The notes: a model not told the origin generated them from the letters alone. A stretch of DNA of 64,000 nucleotides from Runella aurantiaca (GCF_003339505.1 NZ_QPIW01000006.1:1-64000), one strand, 5' to 3'; counted from the stretch's first letter, positions 1-9,249 are shown. Numbers and translations: made by a program.

Positions 1-52
1 GACTGTGCAAAATCGTTACGATTTGCTCCTCTGTAAAATTGCTTTTTTTCAT
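1..52 (-). CDS. IS3-family transposase OrfA, N-terminal fragment (runs off the window)
   Basis: The first 17 codons read MKKSNFTEEQIVTILHS from an ATG at 52. This is the typical N-terminus of the IS3 OrfA helix-turn-helix protein, which binds the IS ends and is joined to OrfB by programmed frameshifting to give the active DDE transposase. Only the first codons are in the window, so whether the element is intact cannot be judged. Identification rests on the opening motif (K-K-x-x-F-T-E-E-Q-I-V). Confidence 0.65.
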   Translation of the reverse strand, partial: MKKSNFTEEQIVTILHS

Positions 53-125
53 TTGGATACCGTTTAAAAGTGAAATTTATAATTTTTTCTACTTTTAAAT
101 GGATACGGTTCGGGGAATGAGGACA
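1..125 (-). mobile_element. Left end of an IS3-family insertion sequence, cut by the window start
   Basis: The minus strand carries the start of an IS3-type orfA (1-52), preceded by an AT-rich leader with an inverted repeat (63-71 against 91-99). Read on the minus strand, the sequence beginning at 125 starts with TG (TGTCCTCATTCC), as IS3 ends usually do, so the outer end is placed near 125. That places it about 40 bp from the stop codon of the neighbouring DUF5916 gene. The exact tip and any target duplication cannot be fixed because the other end lies outside the window. Confidence 0.6.
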
Positions 126-165
126 GGCCCTATTGGAAATTTTTGAGTTGCTTACCATCAATTGC

Positions 166-2379
166 CTACAACTGCCGTAAATAACTAATCTTGGCAATCA
201 GGTGGTCTTCCTGACTGCGGTTATCGAGGCGCGTGGTGGATTGGAACTCACGCTTGTTGAACACGATGTAAATAAACGACAGCGGCTGATACTCCCACGA
301 CAAACGAATGTTGAAGTTGTTGGCTTTGGTGTCGGTGTTGCGTTGGTAAAAACCAATGAGTTGAAGGCGCGGGTTGGCCGCAAAACGCCCCTCTACCGAC
401 AATAAATCTATATTTTTGGTGGTATTGTTCACGCCCACATTTCTAAAATTATTTCGATTAAACCGCCCAGTGATGGAAATATGCGGAACCGGGGCGACCA
501 ATACGCTCAAGTTGGTGGTATTGAGCTTACCGTCATAATAGGTTCCGTATTCGCCATTCCACGTAAAACTCAGTTTTTTAGAACCATCGCTTCCCCAATA
601 CACCGCATGACGCGTGTAGTTGTAGGCACCCGCCGCAATTTTCACCCCCAACGGGCTGAATGGCTCCGTCAGGTACTGGTACGTGGGCGTCATGACATGC
701 CCCATAAACCCACCCGACTGAAGCATAATCCAGAAAGGACTCAAGCCGTATGAGCGCTCAATGAGCCGGCCCGTACTCGCTTGGTTGTAAAACTCGACCA
801 ACAAACTCGGCTCAAACGAACGAATGATTTTTTTGAAGGGTATGTGTTTGCCCCGGTAAAACCAAAAGATACCGGGCGTAGTGCCGATGACGTCGGTACG
901 TGAAATAAACCCAACGGCAGGGTTATACGATTTTGAAATCAGCGACTGCGTCCACCAAATCTTCCATTGGTTGGTGGCGTAGTAGTATTGCGCTGCTCCC
1001 GCTACACCCGTGACGTTGCCTTTGGAATCGTGGCTCAGATTGAACATCCAGTTGAGCGAATGGGCTTCGTTAAACCGCACAAAACCATCCAGATTCCCCA
1101 CGATATTGGTATTACCAGTGTCATTTTTAACCGTTACTAAGGCTCCCAAACGGCTTTGTTTACCAAAGTTTTCGGAATAGCGACCTACAAAATAGTTCGT
1201 CAACGGCGAAGAGTCGGTCCCTCGCTGGCGAATATACATGGCACCGTAATTGGTCTTGGCCGAACGGCTCACAAAACGAGCACCGGCATCAATCGGAATA
1301 GGATTGCCGCCTCCGTCCAAGCCAATCTGTCGGCTAAAAAAGGGCTGAATACGCATCGAACCGCCCGACATATCAGCCGCTGGGCCAACGCCAATCCCAA
1401 ACAGCGAGGCATTTTCTAAGAAAAACTGCCGACGTTCGGGAAAAAGCACCGAAAAGCGCGTTACGTTGTTGACTTGGCGGTCGGCGTCGGCTTGTGCAAA
1501 ATCGGTATTAAAGGTCAAATCCAACACGGCTCGCGAGTTGATGGCCCATTTCACTTCACCCCCCAATTTCACGGCGGCATCTTGGGGTTTGCGTCCGTCC
1601 ATGTTGCGGTAGCGGTCGTACGAAGTCAAAAAGAACGGTTGTATGCGTACGTTGGCCGTCGGCGGGGGCGGTTGCAGGCCTTTGATGATGCCCGCGTAGT
1701 CCATGCGTAGCACGTTGAATGAACGGGGAAACGGGGAAAACGCATAATTTTCGTTGGTCATGCGTCGACTTCGGTTGAGGTTAAAGCCCCAACTTTGAAA
1801 GACCGAGTCGGACTTGGCATAGCGGAGGGTTTTCCAAGGAATGGCAAATTCCGCCACCCAACCCGAATCTAAACGAGCAGTGCGCACACGCCAGAGGCCA
1901 TCCCAATCCAAGTCAATGTAGTTGGCGTCAAAAGCCAAAAAGTCTCGCTGAACGCCGTGCGGATTGGTCGTAAACACCATAGCATTGCGGCGGTCGTTAA
2001 AACCGTCGATGGTCATACCCACAAAATCGGAATTGCGGGTGTTGAAGTCCCGCTTAAAATCAATGACGCGGATTGATTTTTTGCCCAGTGTATCATAATT
2101 AAACACGCCAATGTACAAATAGTGTTGGTTGTACAGCGCCCGCATTTCGGTACGGTGGCGTGGAATTTTGCCTTGATGGGGGTCTATTTCTACAAAGTCA
2201 CTTTTGGGTTTGGCCAGCTGCCATTCTTTGTCATTGAGCAATCCGTCTATTTTCAAGTTGTTGGAAACCTTGACGGCTTCAAATTCTTTACGGACTGAAT
2301 CGGGTTTAAACAGAAGCACATCTTGCGAAAAACAGAGAAACGGAAACAAGCAAAAGGCCAGCGCAAACTTATAGTTCAT
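166..2379 (-). CDS. DUF5916 / CBM9-like outer-membrane protein
   Basis: A 737-residue protein. The start was placed at the ATG at 2379 because it opens directly into a signal peptide (MNYKFALAFCLFPFLCFSQ); the upstream in-frame ATG at 2415 would add 12 residues that spoil it. Residues about 30-190 look like the carbohydrate-binding family-9-like sandwich found in these proteins (LKIDGLLNDKEW, then YLYIGVFNYD). The rest is the DUF5916 region, rich in alternating beta strands and aromatic residues as in an outer-membrane barrel, with the conserved stretch FPERRQFFLENASLFGIG. Function of the family is unknown; surface glycan binding or uptake is a guess. It is transcribed divergently from the cytochrome gene at 2629, and an IS3 element sits just past its 3' end. 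Confidence 0.8.
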   Translation of the reverse strand: MNYKFALAFCLFPFLCFSQDVLLFKPDSVRKEFEAVKVSNNLKIDGLLNDKEWQLAKPKSDFVEIDPHQGKIPRHRTEMRALYNQHYLYIGVFNYDTLGKKSIRVIDFKRDFNTRNSDFVGMTIDGFNDRRNAMVFTTNPHGVQRDFLAFDANYIDLDWDGLWRVRTARLDSGWVAEFAIPWKTLRYAKSDSVFQSWGFNLNRSRRMTNENYAFSPFPRSFNVLRMDYAGIIKGLQPPPPTANVRIQPFFLTSYDRYRNMDGRKPQDAAVKLGGEVKWAINSRAVLDLTFNTDFAQADADRQVNNVTRFSVLFPERRQFFLENASLFGIGVGPAADMSGGSMRIQPFFSRQIGLDGGGNPIPIDAGARFVSRSAKTNYGAMYIRQRGTDSSPLTNYFVGRYSENFGKQSRLGALVTVKNDTGNTNIVGNLDGFVRFNEAHSLNWMFNLSHDSKGNVTGVAGAAQYYYATNQWKIWWTQSLISKSYNPAVGFISRTDVIGTTPGIFWFYRGKHIPFKKIIRSFEPSLLVEFYNQASTGRLIERSYGLSPFWIMLQSGGFMGHVMTPTYQYLTEPFSPLGVKIAAGAYNYTRHAVYWGSDGSKKLSFTWNGEYGTYYDGKLNTTNLSVLVAPVPHISITGRFNRNNFRNVGVNNTTKNIDLLSVEGRFAANPRLQLIGFYQRNTDTKANNFNIRLSWEYQPLSFIYIVFNKREFQSTTRLDNRSQEDHLIAKISYLRQL

Positions 2380-2628
2380 ACGAGGAAGTGAAATGGGATA
2401 TAAATAGGGCCGCAAGTTATTATTCCTTTCTAAAATCGCTCTCCCCCAAAAGATGGGAAAACGTAGTCTCAGGGCAATTTTTTGTGGACTATTGCGGTGC
2501 TTTTGGCCCCGTGGGCTTTGTGATACGGCACTTTCGTTTACTCAAACGAGTAAAAAAGAGCCTTTAATTGATTTTGTCATTGTTTCCGAATGATGCTATC
2601 CAACAATATCCCTCAATAAGTCAGCTCA

Positions 2629-4941
2629 ATGAAAAGTAAGAATTTGGTATTTTTTTTGGTAAGCCTAACGGCCCTGATCTATGCCTGCAAAGTGCAGATG
2701 ACCACCACCTCTTCATCTGCTTCGTCGGCCACACCAGTGGTCATTACGCAGGCGGAGGAACAGGCCAGTCTGAACTTACCCGTGGAGACGGTTCCTGCCA
2801 TGGTGCCGCTGAGTCCCGCGCAAAGCCAGCAGGCATTTCGCGTGCCCAAAGGCTATCACATGGAGCTTGTGGCCAGCGAACCCATGATTACTGAGCCGGT
2901 GGCACTCGCGTGGGACGGCAACGCCAAAATGTACGTGGCGCAGATGGAAACCTACACCCAAGACGCCGACGGCACAGGAACCAAAGCAAAAATCAGTCGA
3001 GTGATGTTGCTGGAAGATACCGATAATGACGGAAAAATGGACAAAAGCTCCGTTTTTATTAAAGACCTGATGCTGCCCCGAATGCTGCTTTGCGTCAACC
3101 ACGAATTGTTGGTCAACGAAACGGACACCTACGATATTTACAGCTACAAAGACACCAATGGCGACGGCGTGGCGGACGTCAAAAAGCCAGTCTACCTTGT
3201 TGGGAAAGTAGCGCCTGGCAACTTAGAGCATCAGCGCAGCGGATTGGTATGGAACCTCGACAATTATATTTATCAGACCGTAGACCCCGTCCGGTTTCGA
3301 TATACCAACGGCGTTTTGAAGGCCGATTCCCTACCCAGCGGCTCCAACGGCCAATGGGGACTGACGCACGACAATTATGGACGTTTGTTTTTTAGCCGTG
3401 GCGGGGGCGAAAATGCGGGTTCGGGCTTCCAAATCAACCCTAAATACGGAGCGTTGGAATTTTCTGATGCGTACAGCGAAGAAACCTTCAGCCCCGTGTG
3501 GTCGAGCATTTCCAACCCCGATGTGCAGGGCGGACCTAAGCGATTGCGTTCCGACAGTACCCTAAACCACTTTACATCGGCCAATGGTCAGTCTATCTTT
3601 CGGGGCGACCGTCTTCCATCTGATTTGGCGGGTGATTACTTAATTACGGAGCCCGTTGCCCGCATTATCAGACGCGCCAACGTCGTGAATCGCGAGGGAA
3701 AAACCTATCTCGAAAATGTGTACCAAAACAAAGAGTTTATTTCTAGTACTGATTTCTTTTTCCGACCCGTCAATACTTACACTGGCCCCGATGGCTGTGT
3801 GTACATCATCGATATGAACCGGGGAATCATTCAGGAATCTAACTGGACGCCCAAAGGAAGCTTTTTACGCGACCAAATTGAGCGTTATAAGTTGGACAAA
3901 GTGAACCAACGGGGTCGCATCTGGCGACTGGTCCATGACGGATATACCCGAGGCCCCCAACCCAAAATGTTGGACGTGCCAGCGGGCAATCTGATTCCGT
4001 ATTTGGACCATCCCAATGGCTGGTGGCGAGATAATGCCCAGAAACAGATTGTTATTTTGGGCGATAAATCGGTCATTCCTGTGCTGAAACAAATGGCCAA
4101 AGGGCAGCAGGGCGCGTTGCCAAAGCGCCCCTCGGCGTTGGGCCAGCTTCATGCCTTGTGGACCTTAGAAGGCCTAAACGCCATTGACAAGGAAGTAATT
4201 TATACCACCATGAAAGACCCTGACCCACAAATCAGACGGGCGGCCATCTGGATTGGTGAAATGTACCTGAAACAAAACGACGAGGAGTTTATCGCAAAAC
4301 TAAGCGAGCTTACTTCCGATGCCGATTATGATGTCAAAACGCAGTTGATTCTGTCGCTGGGTGCGAGCAAAAACGAAAGCGCCAAGCGCATCGTGAAAGG
4401 TATTTTGGAACAACATGCCGACAAACAAATGTTGGTCAGCGCCAAAGCGAGCATTGATAAAAACGAAGACATTAAAACCTACGGTAGTCGATTGGGGCGA
4501 CTGTCGGCGGGTGACCGAAAATTAGTGATGGAAGGGGCCGAAATCTATAAAGCCATGTGCTCAGTATGCCACGGGAATGACGGAAAAGGCTTGTCTTCCA
4601 ATATCGCCCCACCGCTGCTGGGGGCCAAGCACCTGATTGCCGACAAAGAAACCTCCATCCGAATTCTGCTCCACGGCCTGAAAGGTCCGATTGAGGGGAA
4701 AGCGTACCCAACCGAAATGCCCGCAATGAAAGACAACACCGATGAGTGGATTTCGGCGGTGCTGAGCTATGCCCGGCATGAGTTTGGGGCCAACCGCCCC
4801 AGAGAATACCGAGGATTGCCTTATCCGGCGGTGTATCCGGCCGATGTTAAGAAAATGAGAGAGCAACATGCCGTACTCAATGAGGCGTGGACGATTGAAG
4901 GTTTGGAAAAACTTGCTCCTCCGCTGCCCGTCAACCGGTAG
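2629..4941 (+). CDS. Lipoprotein beta-propeller / HEAT / cytochrome c protein (PVC-type membrane-bound dehydrogenase family)
   Basis: A 770-residue exported lipoprotein: a hydrophobic N-terminus ends at Cys20 (ALIYAC), so it should sit on a membrane facing the periplasm or surface. Residues about 65-440 resemble the beta-propeller of the 'membrane-bound dehydrogenase' (PVC-type) family, with Asp-rich loops such as DTDNDGKMD and DTNGDGVAD. Residues about 450-620 are helical HEAT-like repeats. A C-terminal mono-heme cytochrome c domain has CSVCH at 644-648 and a plausible Met ligand in TEMPAM. Such proteins are thought to oxidise sugars or alcohols and pass electrons to heme, but no member's substrate is clear from sequence. 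It lies 138 bp upstream of the ribose-type ABC genes on the same strand, which suggests shared carbohydrate metabolism. A second family member lies at 14135. Confidence 0.8.
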   Translation: MKSKNLVFFLVSLTALIYACKVQMTTTSSSASSATPVVITQAEEQASLNLPVETVPAMVPLSPAQSQQAFRVPKGYHMELVASEPMITEPVALAWDGNAKMYVAQMETYTQDADGTGTKAKISRVMLLEDTDNDGKMDKSSVFIKDLMLPRMLLCVNHELLVNETDTYDIYSYKDTNGDGVADVKKPVYLVGKVAPGNLEHQRSGLVWNLDNYIYQTVDPVRFRYTNGVLKADSLPSGSNGQWGLTHDNYGRLFFSRGGGENAGSGFQINPKYGALEFSDAYSEETFSPVWSSISNPDVQGGPKRLRSDSTLNHFTSANGQSIFRGDRLPSDLAGDYLITEPVARIIRRANVVNREGKTYLENVYQNKEFISSTDFFFRPVNTYTGPDGCVYIIDMNRGIIQESNWTPKGSFLRDQIERYKLDKVNQRGRIWRLVHDGYTRGPQPKMLDVPAGNLIPYLDHPNGWWRDNAQKQIVILGDKSVIPVLKQMAKGQQGALPKRPSALGQLHALWTLEGLNAIDKEVIYTTMKDPDPQIRRAAIWIGEMYLKQNDEEFIAKLSELTSDADYDVKTQLILSLGASKNESAKRIVKGILEQHADKQMLVSAKASIDKNEDIKTYGSRLGRLSAGDRKLVMEGAEIYKAMCSVCHGNDGKGLSSNIAPPLLGAKHLIADKETSIRILLHGLKGPIEGKAYPTEMPAMKDNTDEWISAVLSYARHEFGANRPREYRGLPYPAVYPADVKKMREQHAVLNEAWTIEGLEKLAPPLPVNR

Positions 4942-5079
4942 ACGTTTATTCCGTGACGGTGCCCTTTGCGGTGAGCGCACAGACAAGCTCCTTTGCTTCA
5001 ATTTATGCCTTTGAGTGAGTATTTTAGACGTTTTTGTTTCTTAGTAGAATAATTTTCTCAATAACGGTATCCATTCCAA

Positions 5080-6579
5080 ATGACCCTACATTCGGATTCT
5101 ATTCTTCAGGTTCACGGTCTTTCCAAATCGTTTTCGGGTGTCAATGCGCTTGATGATGTGCAGTTAAACCTGCACAGAGGAGAGGTTCACGCGTTGATGG
5201 GAGAAAACGGGGCGGGGAAGTCGACCTTCATGAAAATTCTGATTGGCCTCCTTACGCCCGACGCTGGTGAGATTTTGTTTGAAGGAAACGAGCTGAAAAA
5301 CAATGATGTAAATGATGTCCTGAAACAAGGGATTTCCATGATTCATCAGGAAATTCTGATTGTGCCTGAATTGACCGTTGCCCAAAATATTTTTCTGGGA
5401 AGAGAGTCGACCCAATGGTTTTCGAGTTGGTTAAACGACCGCGACATCAATCAGCAAGCAGAAACCCTGTTGCAGCAAATAGGGCTAGAGGTAAGTCCCA
5501 AGACCAAAATGAAATACCTCAGCGTGGCCGAAATGCAGATGGTAGAAATTGCCAAAGCCATTTCAAACAACGCCAAGGTCATCATCATGGATGAGCCAAC
5601 ATCGGCGATTTCAGATAAGGAAGTAGCAACACTGTTTGCCATCATCAAAGACCTGAAAGCCAAAGGCGTATCGGTAATTTACATCTCGCATAAGATGGAT
5701 GAAATCTACCAAATCGCGGATACGATTACGGTGTTGAGGGATGGGAAATACATCGGCACCAAATCTGCCGCCGAACTTGATCGTAAAAGCCTGATAACGA
5801 TGATGGTCGGACGTGAAATAAACACGCTTTTTCCCGAGAAGTCTTCCTCAAAAGGAGAAGTAGTTTTATCCGTAAAAAATCTTAATGAACGCGGCAAATT
5901 CGATAATATTAGTTTTGATGTACATGCTGGAGAAGTAGTCGGTATCGCAGGATTGATGGGAGCTGGTCGAACCGAAATAGCGCGGGCTATATTTGGATTG
6001 GATACATTCAGCAGCGGCGAAATTGTACTCAAAGGCCACAAAATAAACATTAAATCGCCGTGCGACGCCATCAAAAACGGCATCGGTTATGTGAGCGAAG
6101 ACCGAAAAGGCGTAGGGTTTATCCCCGCACTGTCGGTCAAACACAATATTACCTTGGCGAGCCTGTCAAATCATACCAAATGGGGGATGATTCAGGATAA
6201 AAGCGAAAGCGCAGTAGCCACCCAGATGATTAACGACCTGAAAATCAAAGCGTCGGGTATGGACCAAAAAGTGACGCATTTGAGCGGTGGAAATCAACAA
6301 AAAGTGGTCATCGGGAAAGTATTGCTTGCCTCGCCCGAAATCGTCATCTTGGATGAGCCCACGCGAGGAATCGACATTGGAGCCAAATTTGAAATTTATA
6401 AGTTAATCAACGAGTTGACAACCAAGGGAATAGCCATGGTGGTAATTTCGTCAGAACTGCCCGAGATACTCGGCATGAGCGACCGCATTGTCGTGTTATC
6501 AAAAGGCAAACAAACGGCCCTACTCTCCAAAGAAGAAGCCACGCAAGAAACAATTATGAAATACGCAATGCAGCATTAA
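5080..6579 (+). CDS. Ribose-type sugar ABC importer, tandem ATPase subunit
   Basis: A 499-residue protein with two ABC ATPase halves, as in RbsA/MglA/XylG. Half one has Walker A GENGAGKS (41-48), the family-typical signature LSVAEMQMVEIAKAI, and Walker B VIIMDEPTSA. Half two has the degenerate P-loop usual in this family (GLMGAGRTE), signature LSGGNQQKV and Walker B IVILDEPTRGID. Length matches RbsA (about 500). It powers the permease encoded 182 bp downstream, with the lipoprotein binding protein after that, so the order is ATPase-permease-binding protein. The transported sugar cannot be told from the sequence; ribose, another pentose, hexose, polyol or AI-2-like ligands are all possible, so no gene symbol is given. 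Confidence 0.93.
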   Translation: MTLHSDSILQVHGLSKSFSGVNALDDVQLNLHRGEVHALMGENGAGKSTFMKILIGLLTPDAGEILFEGNELKNNDVNDVLKQGISMIHQEILIVPELTVAQNIFLGRESTQWFSSWLNDRDINQQAETLLQQIGLEVSPKTKMKYLSVAEMQMVEIAKAISNNAKVIIMDEPTSAISDKEVATLFAIIKDLKAKGVSVIYISHKMDEIYQIADTITVLRDGKYIGTKSAAELDRKSLITMMVGREINTLFPEKSSSKGEVVLSVKNLNERGKFDNISFDVHAGEVVGIAGLMGAGRTEIARAIFGLDTFSSGEIVLKGHKINIKSPCDAIKNGIGYVSEDRKGVGFIPALSVKHNITLASLSNHTKWGMIQDKSESAVATQMINDLKIKASGMDQKVTHLSGGNQQKVVIGKVLLASPEIVILDEPTRGIDIGAKFEIYKLINELTTKGIAMVVISSELPEILGMSDRIVVLSKGKQTALLSKEEATQETIMKYAMQH

Positions 6580-6761
6580 TTAACCCTTTGCGACCTTTGA
6601 GTTCTTTGCACCAGGCTGGATAAATGTAAATGTCGTTTTTTACCGCAATGAACGCCATAGAATCGCAATAGACGCAAGGGTTTATAAAAAACTGTGGTGG
6701 AGGTTGCTCACAACCGCCGCCCTTATGGACGAAATAGGAACGAGAACCCAAATACTTTAGA
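6580..6761 (+). promoter_or_regulatory. Structured spacer between ABC ATPase and permease genes
   Basis: 182 bp with no gene. It starts with three degenerate 9-base units of the form CTTTGnnnn (6586-6611). It then has an A/C-rich stretch with related spacing (CGCAATGAACGCCATAGAAT), and a hairpin at 6696-6721 (GGTGG-A-GGTTG, loop CTCA, CAACC-G-CCGCC; ten pairs with one internal mismatch). There is no T-run after the hairpin, so it is not a classic terminator. It could tune expression of the permease relative to the ATPase, or be a decayed dispersed repeat. Confidence 0.35.
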
Positions 6762-7739
6762 ATGAATAATTATTTTACGCAATTAGGGAATTCCACCAAA
6801 CAACGGGCCCGTGGCATGGGGCAATACGGGATTTTCATCGCTTTTGTGATGATTTGTCTCATCCTGTCGCTCATTACCCCCAAATTTCTGACCGTTTCCA
6901 ATTGGACCATCATTGTTACGCAGGTGTCAATCAATGCGTTACTGGCATTTGGGGTTACATTTGTCATCATCACGGGCGGGATTGACCTTTCGCTGGGTTC
7001 AATGGTGGCCGTAACGGGGATTGTGGCATCACTATTGGCCCATCCCGACGATTACCCCGTCATTGTGCCCGTTTTGGCGGGTTTGTTGGCGGGCGTTTTC
7101 ATGGGAGCGTTCAACGGAACCATCATCACCAAAAGCAAGGTGCCGCCGTTTATTGTTACGCTCGGCACCATGACTATCGGGCGGGGTTTGGCCTTGATTT
7201 TGAGCAAAGGTCGCCCTGTTTCCAATCTTTCCGACTCGTTTAATTTTATTGGTGGAGGAAGTATTTTTGGGGTTCCCTTTCCTATTATTGTGCTTATTGT
7301 GGCGTTTGTGGTATGTTCGGTAGTTTTGAAAAAGACGATTTTGGGGCGTTACATTTATGCCATTGGAGGCAACGAACAGGCGGCAAAAGCATCGGGAATT
7401 CGAGTAAATAAAGTCAAAATGGCGGTTTATACGATATGCGGCGGATTGGCGGCTTTAGCGGGCATTTTGCTGACTTCCCGAATCACCACTGGACAGCCAA
7501 ACGCGGGCGCTGGTTTTGAACTTGATGCCATTGCGGCGGCCATCATCGGTGGCACAAGCACCTCTGGAGGAACAGGAACCATGACCGGAACTCTCATCGG
7601 TGCGTTGCTGATTGGCGTGATTAGCAACGGGTTAGACTTGCTCAATGTCACTTCCTATTACCAGCAAGTCGTGATGGGAGCCATTATTATCGGAGCCGTG
7701 GTCCTGGATGGCTGGAATCAGTCGGCCGCGCAGCGATAA
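6762..7739 (+). CDS. Ribose-type sugar ABC importer, permease (RbsC family)
   Basis: A 325-residue inner-membrane permease of the branched-chain/ribose transporter superfamily, with about eight to ten hydrophobic segments. Family hallmarks are visible: VIITGGIDLSLGSMVA near residue 68, the cytoplasmic coupling region YIYAIGGNEQAAKASGI, and the Gly-rich C-terminal block IGGTSTSGGTGTMTGTLIGA. It should form the membrane channel with the tandem ATPase at 5080 and take solute from the binding lipoprotein at 7854. Length is normal for RbsC. The ATG at 6762 gives a short cytoplasmic N-terminus; a second Met at codon 19 is also possible. Confidence 0.93.
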   Translation: MNNYFTQLGNSTKQRARGMGQYGIFIAFVMICLILSLITPKFLTVSNWTIIVTQVSINALLAFGVTFVIITGGIDLSLGSMVAVTGIVASLLAHPDDYPVIVPVLAGLLAGVFMGAFNGTIITKSKVPPFIVTLGTMTIGRGLALILSKGRPVSNLSDSFNFIGGGSIFGVPFPIIVLIVAFVVCSVVLKKTILGRYIYAIGGNEQAAKASGIRVNKVKMAVYTICGGLAALAGILLTSRITTGQPNAGAGFELDAIAAAIIGGTSTSGGTGTMTGTLIGALLIGVISNGLDLLNVTSYYQQVVMGAIIIGAVVLDGWNQSAAQR

Positions 7740-7741
7740 GT

Positions 7742-7771
7742 AAGCAGGCCGTCTCCTTTAACCCCCTGCTT
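7742..7771 (+). other. Short hairpin between permease and binding-protein genes
   Basis: A 7-bp stem (AAGCAGG against CCTGCTT) with a 16-base loop follows the permease stop codon. There is no T-run, so it is more likely an mRNA-stability or processing element than a terminator. Support is limited to the inverted repeat. Confidence 0.25.
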
Positions 7772-7853
7772 GAGGAGTGAAAATAAAACGCTGCCAAAAA
7801 GGACTTTAGCCCTGACTGTTTTGTAGTAACAAACTGAACTATATTAACTGAAA

Positions 7854-8780
7854 ATGAAAAAAATATACCTTGGATTGATTGCTTTGGCGACGTTGGCAGG
7901 ATGTAACCAAACGAGTGAAAAAGAGAGCGGTGAGAAGAAAATGGTCATTGGCGTTACGATGCTGAGTATGCAAAATGAGTTCATCGTTAACGTCAGCGAT
8001 GAAATGGAGAAAAAGGCGCAGGAATTGGGTATTGAACTCATCACTGTCGATGCCGAGCGCTCGGCGTTGAAACAGATTGAGCAGGTCGAGAGCTTTATTG
8101 CCCAAAAAGTAGACGCTATTGTGATGAATCCTTGCGAAGTGGAGGCCAGTTCGCCTGCGGTGACCAAAGCCTTGGCGGCCAAGATTCCCATTATCAATGT
8201 TAACTCAGAAACCAGCACTAAACCTTCGGCATTTGTTGGGTCTGACGACGTGGAGTCGGGCCGAATTGCCATGAAATTTATTGCCGAAAAACTGGGCGGC
8301 AAAGGGAACGTGGTCATGATGCACGGCTACATGGGACAAGCCGCACAAATCAAACGCGAGCAGGGCGCGCGCGAAATTTTGAAACAATACCCCGACCTGA
8401 AACTAATTGCGCATCAAACGGGCGAATGGGACCGCGCCAAGTCGATGTCGCTGATGGAAAACTGGATTCAATCTTATGGCAGAGACATTAATGCGGTATT
8501 TGCCCAAAACGATGAAATGGGCATGGGAGCCGTCAATGCCCTGACAGCGGCGGGCATGAAAGATAAAGTGATTGTTGTCAGTATTGATGCGATTCCTGAT
8601 GCATTGCAAGCGGTAAAAAAGGGCACTTTGGACGCGACCGTTTTTCAAAATGCGCAACAGCAGGGAGCCAAAGCCATAGAAACCGCCATGAAGCTATACA
8701 AAGGAGAAGTCGTTGAAAAAGAGGTGCTTATTCCTTTCCAGTTGGTTACCAAAAACAATGTAGCAACCTTCATCAAATAA
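7854..8780 (+). CDS. Ribose-type sugar ABC importer, substrate-binding lipoprotein
   Basis: A 308-residue periplasmic binding protein of the RbsB/LacI-like cluster. The N-terminus is a lipoprotein signal (LATLAGC, lipidated Cys17), so unlike soluble RbsB of enterobacteria it is tethered to a membrane. The fold begins with VIGVTMLSMQNEFIVNV and the hinge/ligand motifs typical of the family follow: DAIVMNPCEVE, FVGSDDVESGRIA, AVFAQNDEMGMGA and VVSIDAIPDAL. It completes the three-gene importer and is followed by a strong terminator at 8953. The ligand is unknown; the NDEMGMGA loop fits sugar-type ligands generally. Confidence 0.92.
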   Translation: MKKIYLGLIALATLAGCNQTSEKESGEKKMVIGVTMLSMQNEFIVNVSDEMEKKAQELGIELITVDAERSALKQIEQVESFIAQKVDAIVMNPCEVEASSPAVTKALAAKIPIINVNSETSTKPSAFVGSDDVESGRIAMKFIAEKLGGKGNVVMMHGYMGQAAQIKREQGAREILKQYPDLKLIAHQTGEWDRAKSMSLMENWIQSYGRDINAVFAQNDEMGMGAVNALTAAGMKDKVIVVSIDAIPDALQAVKKGTLDATVFQNAQQQGAKAIETAMKLYKGEVVEKEVLIPFQLVTKNNVATFIK

Positions 8781-8830
8781 GGATAGTTAGGGATATTTTT
8801 TTTAAGTTATTGCCCTTGTTTACTTAAAAA

Positions 8831-8853
8831 AAACACTTCTAAAAGAAGTGTTT
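8831..8853 (-). terminator. Hairpin with a T-run on the minus strand
   Basis: A perfect 10-bp stem (AAACACTTCT / AGAAGTGTTT) with a 3-base loop. On the minus strand it is followed by a run of eight T, so it is terminator-like in that direction; on the plus strand the A-run precedes the stem. No minus-strand gene ends here, so it may act with the stronger palindrome at 8953 or be a relic. Confidence 0.4.
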
Positions 8854-8952
8854 GAAAAACTTTCTATCACAAAAATATCCAATTCATTAGGTGTAGACAT
8901 TTCTGTTTTAAGTAAAAAAACTTATAAAAATCGATACAACGTGTTGATATTC

Positions 8953-9000
8953 AGCCCAGTGTAGAAAAGTATACTTTTCTACACTGGGCTTTCTTATTTT
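8953..9000 (+). terminator. Perfect 38-bp palindrome plus T-rich tail after the ABC operon
   Basis: Two perfect 19-base arms (8953-8971 and 8972-8990) with no spacer, beginning AGCCCAGTGTAG and followed by TTCTTATTTT. This is a strong Rho-independent terminator for the ABC operon on the plus strand. With no spacer the RNA loop must open a few central A/T pairs. Confidence 0.8.
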
Positions 9001-9249
9001 AGGTACGCTCAAATGGGCGTTTAAATCCAATTTGAGTGCCGACAGCTTCTTCTTCATTTGACCTAAACCGACTTCAAAGTGGTATAACACTAGGATAATT
9101 TCAGGGTATGTTTTGACTTTGGCAGGATGGCATAGGATAGTTCTTTTAGCGGACTTTTAAATATTTGTACAATAAAGGGGATTTATATTTCTATTTTTAT
9201 GAATCCTCTTTACTATTATCTATCTACTTAACATTTAAATCATTTTCAA

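Larger units (their letters stand above)
8781..9249. other. 469-bp intergenic region between the ABC importer and susC
   Basis: No convincing gene. It holds a small hairpin (8831-8853), a perfect 38-bp palindrome that acts as the likely terminator (8953-9000), and then AT-rich sequence that should contain the susC promoter. No exact TAnnTTTG -7 element was found. A 60-codon minus-strand ORF (8908-9090) overlaps the palindrome and was not accepted as a gene. Confidence 0.6.

Noticed and set aside
8908-9090. 60-codon minus-strand ORF between rbsB-type gene and susC
   Set aside because: It runs through the perfect palindromic terminator and has no recognised domain or ribosome site; best explained as chance.
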